Assembly (NCBI GenBank): GCA_965662365.1
Contig: CBFIHR010000113.1
Coordinates: forward strand, 1-10,672
DNA length: 10,672 nucleotides
Direction: 5' to 3'
DNA from: CAWVWD01 sp965662365
Lineage (GTDB): Bacteria; Bacteroidota; Bacteroidia; Chitinophagales; Saprospiraceae
The translations under genes were made by a program, and so were the position numbers. How positions within the stretch are numbered: position 1 is the first letter of the stretch; every line of letters begins with the position of its first letter. Positions 1 to 6,125 of the stretch are shown here, one piece after another. The notes under the pieces are model-generated. The model was not told the DNA's origin. It did not search any database and worked only from the letters and a program-made list of their open reading frames with translations.

Positions 1-431
1 AAGTAAAAGCCAAAGATGCAACGGATAATCCGTCAGGCGTAAATGAATATAAAATTGACTTTGAAGTGATTACTAAAGCGATGATTTCCAATGTGTTAAA
101 TTATCCAAATCCGTTTTCTACTTCGACTCAATTTGTATTTACATTGACAGGTTCTGAAATCCCAGAAGCGATGAATATTCAGATTTTTACGGTTTCGGGT
201 AAAGTCATTCGTACGATTACAAAAGAAGAATTAGGTGATATTCGTATCGGATTGAATCGTACAGAATATACCTGGGATGGTACAGATGATTTTGGTAATC
301 GTTTGGCAAACGGTGTGTATTTATATCGTGTTAATCTAAAATCCGCTACGGACGAAAATTACGAATTATTCAATACCGGAACGAATGATTATTTTGAAGG
401 AGGTTTTGGTAAAATGGTGATTTTGAGATAA
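1..431 (+). CDS. C-terminal part of a large T9SS-associated exported protein, probably PorU2-like (C25 peptidase family); 5' end outside window
   Basis: The reading frame is open from the left edge (first full codon at position 3) to a TAA at 429-431, giving 142 visible residues, so this is the 3' end of a longer gene. The visible protein has the motif LNYPNPF, then beta-strand-like segments (IQIFTVSGKVIR) and the FlgD-Ig-like sequence WDGTDDFGNRLANGVYLYRV, and it ends in GFGKMVILR. PNPF followed by a GxxVYLYRV strand and a terminal K-hydrophobic-LR is the usual C-terminal architecture of proteins tied to the type IX secretion system. The particular wording (FVFTLTG, TVSGKVIR, ELGDIRIGLNRTEYTWDG) recalls the end of gingipain-like C25 proteins annotated as PorU2, a putative T9SS sortase of the outer membrane or surface. 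The peptidase domain itself lies outside the window, so PorU2 is an inference from the tail; a different T9SS cargo protein is the alternative. The T9SS C-terminal module itself is well supported. Confidence 0.75.
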   Translation, partial: VKAKDATDNPSGVNEYKIDFEVITKAMISNVLNYPNPFSTSTQFVFTLTGSEIPEAMNIQIFTVSGKVIRTITKEELGDIRIGLNRTEYTWDGTDDFGNRLANGVYLYRVNLKSATDENYELFNTGTNDYFEGGFGKMVILR

Positions 432-464
432 CGTCCCTACGAAGTTCTAGTTTCGGAGAAAGTG

Positions 465-505
465 AAAAATCCTGTAATGGCGAAATGTTGTTACGGGATT
501 TTTTT
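465..505 (+). terminator. Rho-independent terminator after the PorU2-like gene
   Basis: The arm AAAAATCCTGTAA (465-477) pairs with TTACGGGATTTTT (from 491) over 13 bp with one G-U pair. The loop is 13 nt and the 3' arm runs into seven T residues (499-505). It starts 33 bp after the stop codon at 431 and lies before the promoter candidate for the next gene. Confidence 0.8.
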
Positions 506-524
506 ATGCTTTTTTCAAAAAAAC

Positions 525-555
525 TTGCGAATATCAAATTTAAAATCCAACTTTG
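525..555 (+). promoter_or_regulatory. Candidate Bacteroidota-type promoter for the 596-2667 gene set
   Basis: TTG at 525-527 is followed by a 20-nt spacer and CAACTTTG at 548-555, which matches the Bacteroidota -7 element TAnnTTTG at all defined positions except the first. Transcription would start near 562, giving a short leader before the ATG at 596. It lies just downstream of the terminator at 465-505. This was judged by pattern only. Confidence 0.45.
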
Positions 556-595
556 TAATTGAAAGTACTTTTTAAAACCTTTAAATTGTCAATCA

Positions 596-1264
596 ATGAA
601 TCGGCAAAATGAGCATTTGGAAACCTTGACAGAAATTCGTTCCTTAATGGAACGCTCTTCTAAGTTCCTCTCTTTGAGTGGCTTATCCGGTATTGCAGCT
701 GGTACAATAGCCTTGATCGGTGCAATTGTGGCTTATATCTATTTTGATATGGATTTTTTCAGATTGAATGCTAAGGAAATTCGAAACTTACAGAATGAAG
801 GAGTGGCTTATCTGGATATTTATACAAAATGGGGATTACAGCCGATTCAATTTTTATTATTAGATGGTTTAGTGGTTTTGATTTTAGCATTAGGTTCGGG
901 TGTTTATTTTTCATTGCGTAAAGCACAAAAACGTGGCCATACATTTTGGGATAATACCGCAAAACGACTATTAATAAATTTGTTCATTCCATTGATTGCA
1001 GGCGGGCTTTTCGCTTTAATTTTGTTATTTAAATTTGATTTAGTCGAACTGATTCCGCCCGTTACCTTGATTTTTTATGGTTTAGCATTATTGAATGGAA
1101 GTAAATACACGATAGACGAATTACGAACTTTAGGCTTATGTGAAATTGCGTTAGGCTTGGTAGCAACTTGGTTTCATAGTTATGCTTTACTATTTTGGGC
1201 ATTAGGATTTGGTGTGTTGCACATCGTTTACGGAACATTGATGTATATAAAATATGACCGATGA
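596..1264 (+). CDS. Six-helix integral membrane protein of unknown function, paired with the winged-helix regulator
   Basis: This 222-residue protein begins with a polar, charged N-terminus (MNRQNEHLETLTEIRSLMER). About six hydrophobic stretches follow, near residues 28-50, 85-106, 126-146, 152-168, 178-193 and 196-216, so it should sit in the inner membrane. No catalytic motif is visible. The N-terminal pattern LxEIRSLMERSSKFLSLSGLSGI is one I associate with Bacteroidota membrane proteins encoded beside a small winged-helix regulator, but I cannot name a characterised function. The ATG at 596 follows a promoter candidate at a suitable distance. The stop overlaps the next start as ATGA (1261-1264), which implies translational coupling and a joint role with the regulator, perhaps sensing a membrane state, which is inference. 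Membrane location is firm; function is unknown. Confidence 0.8.
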   Translation: MNRQNEHLETLTEIRSLMERSSKFLSLSGLSGIAAGTIALIGAIVAYIYFDMDFFRLNAKEIRNLQNEGVAYLDIYTKWGLQPIQFLLLDGLVVLILALGSGVYFSLRKAQKRGHTFWDNTAKRLLINLFIPLIAGGLFALILLFKFDLVELIPPVTLIFYGLALLNGSKYTIDELRTLGLCEIALGLVATWFHSYALLFWALGFGVLHIVYGTLMYIKYDR

Positions 1265-1563
1265 AAAGCATCATCGAAAATCTAAATAAAGTTTTTGATA
1301 ATCGAGTGCGATTAGGCATTATGTCTATTCTGGTCGTCAATGATTGGATAGATTTTACGACCATTCGGGATACTTTGAAAATCACGGATGGACAATTAGC
1401 CTCAAATATCAAAGCACTCGAAAAAGCAGAATATATTCAGATTCGGAAACAATTTATTGGTAAAAAGCCGAATACGTCTTATGCAGTTACAGAAAAAGGA
1501 AAAATGGCTTTTGAAGAGCATTTGAAGGCGTTAGAAGAGTTGTTGAATTTGAATAATGGATAA
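1261..1563 (+). CDS. Winged helix-turn-helix transcriptional regulator (HTH_34-like, MarR/ArsR-related)
   Basis: This is a small one-domain DNA-binding protein of 100 residues. The first helix (IIENLNKVFDNRVRLGIMSIL, about 3-24) is followed by a helix-turn-helix around 31-62 with DFTTIRDTLKITDGQLASNIKALEKAEYI, in which the DGQLASNIKALE helix is the recognition helix. A beta-hairpin wing follows (about 63-81, QFIGKKPNTSYAVTEKGK), and the C-terminal helix probably mediates dimerisation. The NRVRLGIM start and the N-TSYAVTEKGK wing are hallmarks of the winged-helix family Pfam calls HTH_34. There is no ligand or metal-binding cysteine pair, so this is not a classical metal-sensing ArsR protein. 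Its start overlaps the stop of the membrane-protein gene upstream (ATGA), so the two are translationally coupled. Its likely targets include its own operon, which is inferred and not visible. Confidence 0.85.
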   Translation: MKSIIENLNKVFDNRVRLGIMSILVVNDWIDFTTIRDTLKITDGQLASNIKALEKAEYIQIRKQFIGKKPNTSYAVTEKGKMAFEEHLKALEELLNLNNG

Positions 1564-1597
1564 TTTTTGATAATTGATTGAAATCGAATTAATAATT

Positions 1598-1939
1598 ATG
1601 GATTCAAGACTCATATATTCGGTAGTAAACTCCGATACATTGAACATTAATTGGCGAATAAAATCTACAAATGAATGGATTTATATAGGAACTGGTAGTG
1701 AATTAAATAAAGAATTGGTACTTCAAGTGATTGAAGAAGCATATAAAAATGATGAAAAAATTCTGCTTGTTTTAGGAAGAACAACCTCTAAATTGATAAC
1801 AAAAAAAGATATTGAAGTAGAAGTGTTAAATAGAATAGGTCAAATAAGTTTTAAATTGAGCGATTTAAGTTTTAGTAATTTTATTGACTTTGCCCAATTT
1901 GATGTTATGAGAGTTGGTAAGAAATTGATTGTTCAATAA
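1598..1939 (+). CDS. Hypothetical soluble protein, family not recognised
   Basis: This 113-residue protein is taken from the ATG at 1598. A TTG eight codons upstream is in frame but less likely, because it would add MIEIELII and start only 10 bp after the previous stop. No signal peptide or membrane segment is visible. The sequence alternates short strand-like segments (RLIYSVV, LNINWRI, EWIYIGT) with a helix-like region (NKELVLQVIEEAYKNDEKILLVLG), then another strand (IEVEVLNRIGQISFKL) and a C-terminal strand (MRVGKKLIVQ), so it looks like a compact alpha/beta domain. No known motif or catalytic cluster was recognised. It lies 34 bp after the regulator gene on the same strand and may be cotranscribed. 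It could equally be a later insertion between the regulator and the small membrane genes. Coding status rests on length, frame integrity and context. Confidence 0.6.
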   Translation: MDSRLIYSVVNSDTLNINWRIKSTNEWIYIGTGSELNKELVLQVIEEAYKNDEKILLVLGRTTSKLITKKDIEVEVLNRIGQISFKLSDLSFSNFIDFAQFDVMRVGKKLIVQ

Positions 1940-1948
1940 TAGTATTTT

Positions 1949-1967
1949 ACAAAAATCTAATTTTTGT
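1949..1967 (+). repeat. AT-rich inverted repeat between the 113-aa gene and the next membrane gene
   Basis: ACAAAAAT (1949-1956) and ATTTTTGT (1960-1967) are perfect 8-bp arms around CTA. It lies 10 bp after a stop codon and could be a weak bidirectional terminator, but the stem has only two G-C pairs and no extended T-run follows. Function is uncertain. Confidence 0.35.
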
Positions 1968-2020
1968 TATCATAAATAATTAATGGGAATTATGGATAAA
2001 TTAAAACTAATCACTAAAAA

Positions 2021-2383
2021 ATGAAAAAAGAATTATTAGCAAATAGCTTTATTATTATTGGTACAATCGCTTACAGTTGCTTGTTTTGGAGCGAAACATT
2101 TGGCTTAAAAGTGATGCTACTTTCAGTAATATTAATCGGAAGTTTATTGACCTTATATCCTGATAGTTGGAAATCGAGAACAACGAAAATTATGACTTTC
2201 GGTATGTTGATAACAGGAGTTTTATTGACTCAATATTATTCGGTTCAAGTGAAAGCATTGCATTTATTGAGTTTGATATTATTAGTGGTTTCGGTACTTC
2301 GTCATGCTTTTCGATTCCTTTTGTTTGCGTTAGTTGTGATTGTTTTTACTAAAGAACTAATTCGAAAACAGCGAAACAGATGA
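2021..2383 (+). CDS. Small multi-helix membrane protein, possibly related to the N-terminal part of DUF4173 proteins
   Basis: This 120-residue protein consists almost entirely of hydrophobic segments (about 8-24, 28-46, 55-71, 78-93 and 97-110) and ends in a basic tail (KELIRKQRNR), so it should be an inner-membrane protein with a cytoplasmic C-terminus. The opening, MKKELL...LFWSETFGLKVMLLSVILIGSLLTLYP, resembles from memory how Bacteroidota DUF4173-type membrane proteins begin; those are much longer. If that is right, this is either a shortened relative or a remnant whose 3' part was lost, but the frame ends cleanly and couples to the next gene. The stop overlaps the next ATG (ATGA at 2380-2383). 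A 13-codon micro-ORF (1983-2024) ends across its start codon. Function is unknown, and the DUF4173 link is a weak inference. Confidence 0.65.
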   Translation: MKKELLANSFIIIGTIAYSCLFWSETFGLKVMLLSVILIGSLLTLYPDSWKSRTTKIMTFGMLITGVLLTQYYSVQVKALHLLSLILLVVSVLRHAFRFLLFALVVIVFTKELIRKQRNR

Positions 2384-2667
2384 AAGGCGTTATTTATATA
2401 TCAAGTGCCTGGATATGTTTTTTAGTAGGACTTGCATCCTTAGAATCTTATTTTACAGCATTACTGGGGTTGTATCTCCCTCTGCATATTACTTTGGGGC
2501 TTTTCATTCTTTCATTAGTTGGCTATGGTTTAAGTTATTTTGAGGAAGTATCAAGACGTGTAAAAATCTTTAGAAAGATATTTTTATCACTTTTTGTAAT
2601 TGTGACTATTGCGATTGTTTTCTTTATGTATAGTTTGAATCAAGCATTTACGACTAATCCGATTTAA
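2380..2667 (+). CDS. Small membrane protein, family not recognised
   Basis: This 95-residue protein has an N-terminal hydrophobic segment (about 5-20), a long hydrophobic stretch that could form one or two helices (25-52), a short amphipathic charged linker (YFEEVSRRVKIFRK, 53-66) and a final helix (67-86), with a short polar tail. It overlaps the preceding membrane gene by four bases (ATGA), so the two products are probably made in similar amounts and may form a complex. No conserved motif, lipobox or cysteine pair is visible. The linker between hydrophobic hairpins is reminiscent of many small inner-membrane proteins, but no family was recognised. Coding status is supported by the overlap and membrane-like composition. 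Confidence 0.65.
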   Translation: MKGVIYISSAWICFLVGLASLESYFTALLGLYLPLHITLGLFILSLVGYGLSYFEEVSRRVKIFRKIFLSLFVIVTIAIVFFMYSLNQAFTTNPI

Positions 2668-2785
2668 AGATGAGATTTGTATAAATCATTAAAACTGCAT
2701 TGTAATTCAAAAGAATTAAATTCGGTGGGAAAGGGTTTGGTTTCTTAGATTAGAATTGAAAATTAGGATTACAAAAATTAAATCA

Positions 2786-3424
2786 ATGAATAAAAACAGG
2801 ATATTAGCAATTACAATCTTCTTTACATTCAACATAAGTTTAGTGATTTTCAGAGTATTATACTCAACGGAATTTCGATTTGTCTTTTTGATTTGGAATT
2901 TATTTTTAGCCGTGATTCCCTATTTTTTAATGAAAATGGCGTTGGAAAACACGCAAAATCGGTGGGTTTCGTGGCTATTATTTGGCGGAAGCCTTTTGTT
3001 TTTACCAAACTCACCTTATATCGTTACGGACTTATTTCACCTAAAACATCAAGCTTCAATGCCACTTTGGTTTGATACGCTGTTGGTATTTTCGTTTGCT
3101 GCAAATGGTTTGTTATTGTTTTATGATGTGTTGTTGAAAATGCACCGATTTTTAGAAAATCAGGTATCTAAATTTTGGGCGATTTTGGGCATTGTTGTGA
3201 TTATCTTTTTGAATGGATTTGGGATTTATTTAGGTCGTTTTTTGCGGTTTAATAGTTGGGATATTGTGGCGAATCCGTTTGGATTGATAAGCGAAATTGC
3301 AGACAGATTTATTCATCCGTTTTCGCATAGTCGAACTTGGGGCGTTACGTTGGGTTATGGCACGTTGTTTTTGGTGGGTTATGTGATGGTTTTGATTTTG
3401 AGTCGGGAAAGGAAGATTGTTTGA
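2786..3424 (+). CDS. DUF1361 family membrane protein
   Basis: This is read as 212 residues from the ATG at 2786 (MNKNRIL). An in-frame TTG at 2756 would add ten lysine-rich residues and is less likely. The family signature is clear: LIWNLFLAVIPYFL (about 36-48), LLFLPNSPYIVTDLFHL (70-86), MPLWFD (92-97), and NGFGIYLGRFLRFNSWDIVANP (143-164), which carries the characteristic GR-RxNSWD block. About six or seven hydrophobic segments place it in the inner membrane. DUF1361 proteins are widespread in Bacteroidota and Firmicutes without an assigned activity; the conserved Asn/Asp/Arg in polar loops suggest a functional site, which is inference. It is preceded by a 118-bp gap with no strong promoter match and may be expressed separately from the cluster upstream. 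It converges with the nuclease gene at 3514. Confidence 0.9.
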   Translation: MNKNRILAITIFFTFNISLVIFRVLYSTEFRFVFLIWNLFLAVIPYFLMKMALENTQNRWVSWLLFGGSLLFLPNSPYIVTDLFHLKHQASMPLWFDTLLVFSFAANGLLLFYDVLLKMHRFLENQVSKFWAILGIVVIIFLNGFGIYLGRFLRFNSWDIVANPFGLISEIADRFIHPFSHSRTWGVTLGYGTLFLVGYVMVLILSRERKIV

Positions 3425-3513
3425 TTTATTTTACCGCAGAGAAGGTAGAGATTGAAGTTTAATTTATCATCGTTTTTTTGCGGTCGTAAATTTAAAATGA
3501 AAACTCATAATTA

Positions 3514-4203
3514 TTAAATTTGATATAAATACTCCAAAATATCAATTGGCTTTTTCGCGTCTTTCCCCAGATTACACAACCAAAATTCCCGTTTGGCGAA
3601 AGCCCAAGTTTTACGACTTTTATGATTGATTTGTTGAATTAAAGTTGGTTTATCAATCCAACCGATGAAGTACGTATTATTCAAATAATGCTGTAATTGC
3701 ATTTTTTCATACAATTCATTTATTGGAATATTTAAGTTAAGATTTAAAGATTTTAAAAAATTATCCCGCTTTTTTCGATGACCGTAAAAATAGATTTGAA
3801 GGTGTAAATCGCCAGTGAGTTCTTCGATTTTTTGATTTTTTCGACGAATGAGTTTTATATCCCGATTCCGGAGAATATCGTCCCAATTCCTGTCTTTATC
3901 AGCGACTAAAGACGTCTTGACTTCCAAATGTAATGTCTGATTTTTTGTTTCATACACCAAATCAATATCCATATTTCCAGCTGTTTTCATCGTGTTTGCT
4001 TTCGCAAAATGAATATCATGCGAAGCAAACCAGGCTTTCAAACCGACTTCACCGATATAACCCCGAATCTTAGAATCTAACTGAATAATCGGCTCACGCT
4101 TTCGCAAATTATCATGAAAAATAATTTGCTGACGAGCTTTTTCCGTAGCGTTAAGAATAGTCGCTTCGGTGATTGAAAGTTTTATGATATCTTTTCTGGT
4201 CAC
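3514..4203 (-). CDS. PD-(D/E)XK-type nuclease, probable restriction endonuclease partner of the adjacent methyltransferase
   Basis: This 229-residue protein has the core of a PD-(D/E)XK nuclease. The helix RGYIGEVGLKAWFASHDI (48-64) carries E52, then GNMDIDLVYE (77-86) supplies D79/D81, and LHLEVKTS (91-98) supplies E94 and K96, a spacing typical of the fold. The N-terminal region is helical and basic. The C-terminal half (FIGWIDKPTL, KTWAFAKREFWLCNL) has aromatic residues that may contact DNA. It follows a DNA methyltransferase on the same strand with a 65-bp gap, so a restriction role is the natural inference; the recognition sequence cannot be read. The only usable start is GTG at 4203. 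An upstream in-frame ATG at 4257 is separated from it by a TAG (4231-4233), so the gene may be mutated at its 5' end or simply weakly translated. I recognise no named enzyme. A Mrr-like or repair nuclease is possible but less consistent with the neighbour. Confidence 0.75.
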   Translation of the reverse strand: MTRKDIIKLSITEATILNATEKARQQIIFHDNLRKREPIIQLDSKIRGYIGEVGLKAWFASHDIHFAKANTMKTAGNMDIDLVYETKNQTLHLEVKTSLVADKDRNWDDILRNRDIKLIRRKNQKIEELTGDLHLQIYFYGHRKKRDNFLKSLNLNLNIPINELYEKMQLQHYLNNTYFIGWIDKPTLIQQINHKSRKTWAFAKREFWLCNLGKDAKKPIDILEYLYQI

Positions 4204-4260
4204 TGGATACAGGTTGTTTGATTCTTGATCCTACGAGTACGACTTGCGGTTATTCATATT

Positions 4261-4277
4261 CAACCTTTTCAAGGTTG
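4261..4277 (-). promoter_or_regulatory. Perfect hairpin spanning the methyltransferase stop codon
   Basis: CAACCTT (4261-4267) and AAGGTTG (4271-4277) form a perfect 7-bp stem with a 3-nt loop. On the coding (-) strand the TGA stop of the methyltransferase lies at the apex. It has no following T-run, so it is not a classical terminator. It sits 57 bp before the GTG of the nuclease and could shape readthrough, RNA stability or translation of the downstream gene. The structure is directly visible; its function is a guess. Confidence 0.5.
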
Positions 4278-5678
4278 TACCTGTAGAAATCGCACTCCTT
4301 GTTCATCATCTAATTGTTCAATGACTTTACAAATCCTTGTATAACTCAACTCCGAAAGCGTCTCATAACCAGCTTTTCTAGCGGCACTTTTGGGCGGTAA
4401 GTTTTCAGGAATTTGAACACAGATAAATTTTAGATTTTTCTGTTGTTCGTGATTTATTTTTAAAACAGCGTGTGCCGTTGTACTCGAACCTGCGAAGAAA
4501 TCTAAAACCGTATCTTCATCATCACAAACCATTGATATTAAGTAAGTTAGTAAAGATACAGATTTTGGAAAAGAAAACACCGCTTCGCCAAATAAATCTC
4601 GAATATCTTTTGTGCCTTCACCATTTAGGAATTTCACTAAAGCCCGATACGGCAATTTTCGCTCTCGACGATTCCCTTTATTATCCACAAATTGATATTG
4701 TTTAATATAGGCTTTCCAACCTTTTGGTCGTTTTTTAAAAACGATGAAGTCATTTTCGGGCAGTTTTCCCCATTCAACTTTTTCTTTTGACCAACGCCAA
4801 GTATTTGGTTCGCCATGTTTTCCACCAGAATAAATCGTCGTTCCATCAGGCATTTCTAACGGAAAATCCATCGAAGCAGAATACGTTCCTTTATAATCCA
4901 AGTCTCGTAAATAGTATTTTCCACGTTCTTCGACAAACGCATCTTCGTATTTATATTTTTTGTCATTTGAGGTATCAACCGTTTGCTTTTTTGCTTTTAA
5001 AACGGACTTATTTTTAGCATAAAAAACAACGTAATCGTATTCCACCGCAACGTGTCCGCTATCGTGTCCGCTACCGACTTTGCATTGACGAACCATCGTT
5101 GCAATGAAGTTTTGTTCGCCAAAAATCTCGTCCATAATGAGTTTTAAATGATACAATTCGTTATCATCAATGGAAATAAAAATAGCTCCATCTTCTCGCA
5201 AAAGATTTCGTGCTAAGGTCAGTCTGGCGTACATCATCGAGAGCCAGTTAGCGTGAAAACGCTCATTTTCTCTATCGTTTTCGTGCCAATCCGCTTTGCT
5301 TTCCACGAAGTTATCAGAATATACAAAATGGTCATTTCCTGTATTGTATGGCGGGTCAATGTAAATGAGTTTTATGGCTTCTTTATGCGTTTGTTGCAAG
5401 TGTCGTAAGACTTCTAAGTTTTCACCTTCAATAAATTGATTTTCAGTATTTTGTGGGTTTATACTTTTGGCTTCCGCCAATAATAGATTCGTGCTTATTG
5501 ATTGTTCGATGTCTTTAAAAACTTCATTTTTTCCTAACCAATGTAAACCAAAATCCGCTTCAATTTCGGTCGAATTATCGCTTAAAATTTGGTGTAATTT
5601 TGAGAAATCAACTTGTCCGTTGATGACAGCTTCTGGAAAGAGTTGTTGAAGTTGTTCGAGGCGATTTTGGTTTGTCAT
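4269..5678 (-). CDS. Site-specific DNA-methyltransferase (adenine-specific, type III Mod-like, beta class)
   Basis: This 469-residue enzyme should transfer a methyl group from S-adenosylmethionine to adenine N6. The N-terminus (LFPEAVINGQVDFSKLHQIL, then FGLHWLGK and ENQFIEGENLEVLRHLQ, to about 95) is the usual opening of type III Mod subunits. The catalytic motif DPPYNTG is at 108-114, followed by FHANWLSMMYARLTLARNLL and GAIFISIDDNE. The SAM-binding motif DFFAGSSTTAHAV lies near the C-terminus (393-405), giving the catalytic-then-SAM order of the beta class. The 280-residue stretch between them holds the target-recognition region (for example TWRWSKEKVEWGKL, 293-306). The protein is shorter than many Mod subunits because little follows SELSYTRICKVIEQL. 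No Res helicase gene lies beside it; a small PD-(D/E)XK nuclease follows. It starts 33 bp after the PIN toxin gene and may share its transcript. Confidence 0.92.
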   Translation of the reverse strand: MTNQNRLEQLQQLFPEAVINGQVDFSKLHQILSDNSTEIEADFGLHWLGKNEVFKDIEQSISTNLLLAEAKSINPQNTENQFIEGENLEVLRHLQQTHKEAIKLIYIDPPYNTGNDHFVYSDNFVESKADWHENDRENERFHANWLSMMYARLTLARNLLREDGAIFISIDDNELYHLKLIMDEIFGEQNFIATMVRQCKVGSGHDSGHVAVEYDYVVFYAKNKSVLKAKKQTVDTSNDKKYKYEDAFVEERGKYYLRDLDYKGTYSASMDFPLEMPDGTTIYSGGKHGEPNTWRWSKEKVEWGKLPENDFIVFKKRPKGWKAYIKQYQFVDNKGNRRERKLPYRALVKFLNGEGTKDIRDLFGEAVFSFPKSVSLLTYLISMVCDDEDTVLDFFAGSSTTAHAVLKINHEQQKNLKFICVQIPENLPPKSAARKAGYETLSELSYTRICKVIEQLDDEQGVRFLQVQP

Positions 5679-5711
5679 ATTGATAATAAAGAATCTATAG
5701 TTATAGTAAAA

Positions 5712-6125
5712 TTAAAGCGTTGGCAAAAATGACTTTGCCGTCATTACGGGAATTGAAGAAGTTTGAAAATCTTTTAAATTTCTTGTTATAATTACATTAG
5801 AATTAGCTGCTAAAGCAGAGTAATATTGTAAACCATCTTCAAAATCGGAAAAGGATACATCATTTAAAGCTAAAGCAATAATTTTTTCATCTAATGAAGT
5901 AATTTTTACAATCGCTTTTAGTTTTGATAATGTTGTTCGAGCATTATCAGTAGTAGTCATTTTAGATAAGATATAGTTGATATTTGCGAAACTTAATGCT
6001 GAAACAAATAGCTCGACTTTGCCTGTATCTGCTAATGAAAAGAGTTGAGCAGCTTCATTATGAAAAGGTACTCTTTTGGCTAAAATATCAAGAATGATGT
6101 TTGTATCTAAAAATAATTTTTTCAT
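5712..6125 (-). CDS. PIN-domain ribonuclease toxin (VapC-like)
   Basis: This 137-residue single-domain protein probably cleaves RNA and acts as the toxin of a toxin-antitoxin pair. The N-terminal strand KKLFLDTNIILDIL holds the first PIN acidic residue D7. The second block, FSDFEDGLQYYSALA, gives D94/D97. The third, VIITRNLKDF, gives D119 after the TRN/KDF signature, placing it with the PIN_3-type proteins. In the helix where many VapC proteins carry a glutamate (vs-E), this protein has SALSFANINYIL with Asn, a variation I believe is common in this subgroup. Its ATG overlaps the antitoxin stop as ATGA (6122-6125), the standard coupling of a toxin to its antitoxin. Its stop is 33 bp before the methyltransferase start. 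Toxin activity is inferred from fold and pairing. Confidence 0.88.
   Translation of the reverse strand: MKKLFLDTNIILDILAKRVPFHNEAAQLFSLADTGKVELFVSALSFANINYILSKMTTTDNARTTLSKLKAIVKITSLDEKIIALALNDVSFSDFEDGLQYYSALAANSNVIITRNLKDFQTSSIPVMTAKSFLPTL

Noticed and set aside
3433..3455. ACCGCAGAGAAGGTAGAG as a fragment of a dispersed Bacteroidota intergenic repeat
   Set aside because: It is reminiscent of such repeats but only one degenerate copy is present in the window, so it cannot be supported here.
3433..3484. ACCGCA and TGCGGT as arms of a terminator between the convergent DUF1361 and nuclease genes
   Set aside because: Only 6 bp of stem with a 40-nt loop, and the T-run lies inside the loop rather than after the stem. 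No convincing terminator is visible in this gap.
4472..5649. Short frames antisense to the methyltransferase
   Set aside because: They lie opposite conserved catalytic regions of a well-supported gene and encode no recognisable sequence.
4269..5678. FAGSS instead of FAGSG in the SAM motif as a sign of an inactive methyltransferase
   Set aside because: Serine at this place followed by TTAHAV is, to my knowledge, common in type III Mod proteins, and DPPY is intact.
5695..5706. CTATAGTTATAG inverted repeat 17 bp before the methyltransferase start, as a possible operator
   Set aside because: Five-base AT-rich arms are expected by chance in this composition, and no supporting promoter element was found nearby.
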